Source of the DNA: Thermoplasmata archaeon
Lineage (GTDB): Archaea; Thermoplasmatota; Thermoplasmata; Thermoplasmatales; Thermoplasmataceae
Assembly (NCBI GenBank): GCA_021850505.1
Contig: JAJZLW010000109.1
Location: forward strand, 1 to 7,935
Direction: 5' to 3'
DNA: 7,935 bases
The stretch's first letter is position 1, and every line of letters begins with the position of its first letter. The translations under genes and the position numbers were made by a program. The notes below the pieces were generated by a model. That model searched no databases. It was not told the origin of the DNA and worked only from the letters and a program-made list of their open reading frames with translations. This document shows, piece by piece, positions 7,035 to 7,935 of this stretch.

Positions 7035-7894
7035 TTCTTCCCTCCAGTAGATATTTCTTCCAGAGTTCTCTTTACCAGGACCTCCAGAAGATGCCTTCTA
7101 TATTCTGTAGATGCATGTATATCATCAGGCGGCTCTGTACCATCCACCGCCAGCTTCGCAGCCTTTGAAATGTTTTCGGGATTAAGTTCCTTCTTGACAA
7201 GGAACTTCTCTGCTTTCTCAGCCCTCATGGGAACTGGACCTGCAACGCCCAATGATATCCTCGCATCCTCAACGAATCTGCTTTCTACTTTGAGGTTGGA
7301 GGCAACAAATGCAATCGGAAATGCTGTGTCTGATTTCGAAATTTTAAGGAAACTCTGCCTGTAACCTGGTTTCAAACTAATCCTGAAACCCGTAACTATG
7401 TCTCCAGGCTCAAGCGAAGTGGTAAACAAATCCTGGAAAAAGCCATTTATTGGAATTGTTTTTTTACCGTCCTGGCCGTAAACCATTACCTCTGTATCAG
7501 ATGATAGGAGGGCGGAGGCAAGATTTGCGGAAGGATCCCCATGGGCAATATTTCCACCTATTGTGCCGAGGTTTCTTATCTGCTGGTCCGCGATCTTGGC
7601 CGCAGCGGTGGACAGGAGAGGGAAATTATTCCTGACAGAATCAGTTGTGGCAAGCATATCGTGAGTGGCCATGGCGCCTATCTCGAGGGAATCCTTTAAG
7701 AGACTGATTTTCTGGTTTATCTCCTTGATCCTTGATAGCGATACGATATGTTCAGGGGAATAGATCCTGAGCTTCATCAGTGGAATGAGACTCTGGCCAC
7801 CAGCCAGGGCCTTCGCATCCTCGTTTGAATAAAGTATCTCTGAAGCCTCTTTTAGCGTTTCTGGTCTGTGATATTCAAAACTCTTTGGTCTCAT
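7031..7894 (-). CDS. Xanthine-oxidase-family Mo hydroxylase, medium (FAD) subunit
   Basis: A 287-residue FAD-binding subunit of the CoxM/CutB type, which takes electrons from the [2Fe-2S] subunit and hands them to the final acceptor. The two flavin-binding motifs are clear: [13 protein letters not shown] (31-43) and [16 protein letters not shown] (108-123). The C-terminal CO_deh_flav_C domain (about 180-285) includes the usual end segment [19 protein letters not shown] (258-276). The length is normal. It is the first gene of the operon. The ATG at 7894 has no SD upstream, and a TATA-like box is centred about 27 nt before it, pointing to a leaderless or nearly leaderless mRNA. Its last codons hold the SD of the next gene. 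The electron acceptor (quinone, ferredoxin or oxygen) cannot be told from sequence. Confidence 0.95.
   Translation of the reverse strand: MRPKSFEYHRPETLKEASEILYSNEDAKALAGGQSLIPLMKLRIYSPEHIVSLSRIKEINQKISLLKDSLEIGAMATHDMLATTDSVRNNFPLLSTAAAKIADQQIRNLGTIGGNIAHGDPSANLASALLSSDTEVMVYGQDGKKTIPINGFFQDLFTTSLEPGDIVTGFRISLKPGYRQSFLKISKSDTAFPIAFVASNLKVESRFVEDARISLGVAGPVPMRAEKAEKFLVKKELNPENISKAAKLAVDGTEPPDDIHASTEYRRHLLEVLVKRTLEEISTGGKK
7041..7045 (-). promoter_or_regulatory. Shine-Dalgarno site deciding the GTG start of the small subunit
   Basis: GGAGG on the minus strand is 6 nt before GTG 7034 and 15 nt before the alternative ATG 7025. The spacing equals that of the other two internal genes, so it favours the GTG. 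Confidence 0.75.
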
Positions 7895-7916
7895 ATATAG
7901 TTAAAAGAGATGAGAT

Positions 7917-7932
7917 TATTAAAAATATCGGT
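7917..7932 (-). promoter_or_regulatory. Likely operon promoter (BRE-like plus TATA box)
   Basis: On the minus strand ACCGATA (7932-7926) is followed by TTTTTAATA (7925-7917). The box is centred about 27 nt before the ATG at 7894, where archaeal TATA boxes sit relative to the transcription start. The mRNA would therefore begin at or within a few bases of the ATG. No SD lies in between, which fits a leaderless transcript. The window ends here, so regulators further upstream are not visible. Confidence 0.5.
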
Positions 7933-7935
7933 TAT

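Noticed and set aside
1..7935. CRISPR array, tRNA or rRNA genes
   Set aside because: No regularly spaced repeats and no tRNA-like or rRNA-like segments were recognised on either strand by eye.

Overview
The window looks archaeal. The signs are TATA-like boxes placed at archaeal distances, a first operon gene that appears leaderless with Shine-Dalgarno (SD) sites before the internal genes, heavy use of ATA and AGA/AGG codons, T-rich tracts in place of hairpin terminators, and an IS605-type TnpB. Moderate GC content and this gene set would suit the Thermoplasmatales or a related thermoacidophilic lineage. That placement is an inference, since no rRNA or marker gene is present.

Region 1 (1-~1217, + strand) is a decayed IS200/IS605-type element carrying tnpB. 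One reading frame runs from the window edge to 1200 and is broken by two nonsense codons, TAA at 49-51 and TAG at 652-654, with no frameshift. The RuvC-like acidic residues and the four-cysteine zinc finger are still present. A degraded GC-rich hairpin at its end probably marks the right end of the element. This end abuts, and may supply, the stop codon of the next gene.

Region 2 (1214-7935, all - strand) is a metabolic cluster. Read in the direction of transcription it holds the FAD subunit (7894-7031), the [2Fe-2S] subunit (7034-6537) and the molybdenum subunit (6536-4116) of a xanthine-oxidase-family enzyme. These are followed by a CoxG-family accessory protein (4119-3682), a 12-helix MFS carrier (3542-2181) and a cyclase/kynurenine-formamidase-family hydrolase (2035-1214). 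The first four genes touch or overlap, and each internal start has an SD site exactly 6 nt upstream, so they form one operon. The MFS and cyclase genes each follow a T-rich gap with their own likely promoter.

Read as a pathway, the MFS carrier would import an organic or aromatic carboxylate. The Mo-Fe/S-FAD hydroxylase would oxidise it at the membrane, where CoxG may recruit it, and the cyclase-family enzyme would hydrolyse an amide, lactone or ring product. The substrate is unknown. The active-site loop is neither the CO dehydrogenase type nor the standard form II type, and the purine-recognition glutamate is missing. The cyclase has methionine where kynurenine formamidase has a metal-binding glutamate. 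The main interest is therefore a possible uncharacterised oxidation/hydrolysis route, not a new class of genetic system.
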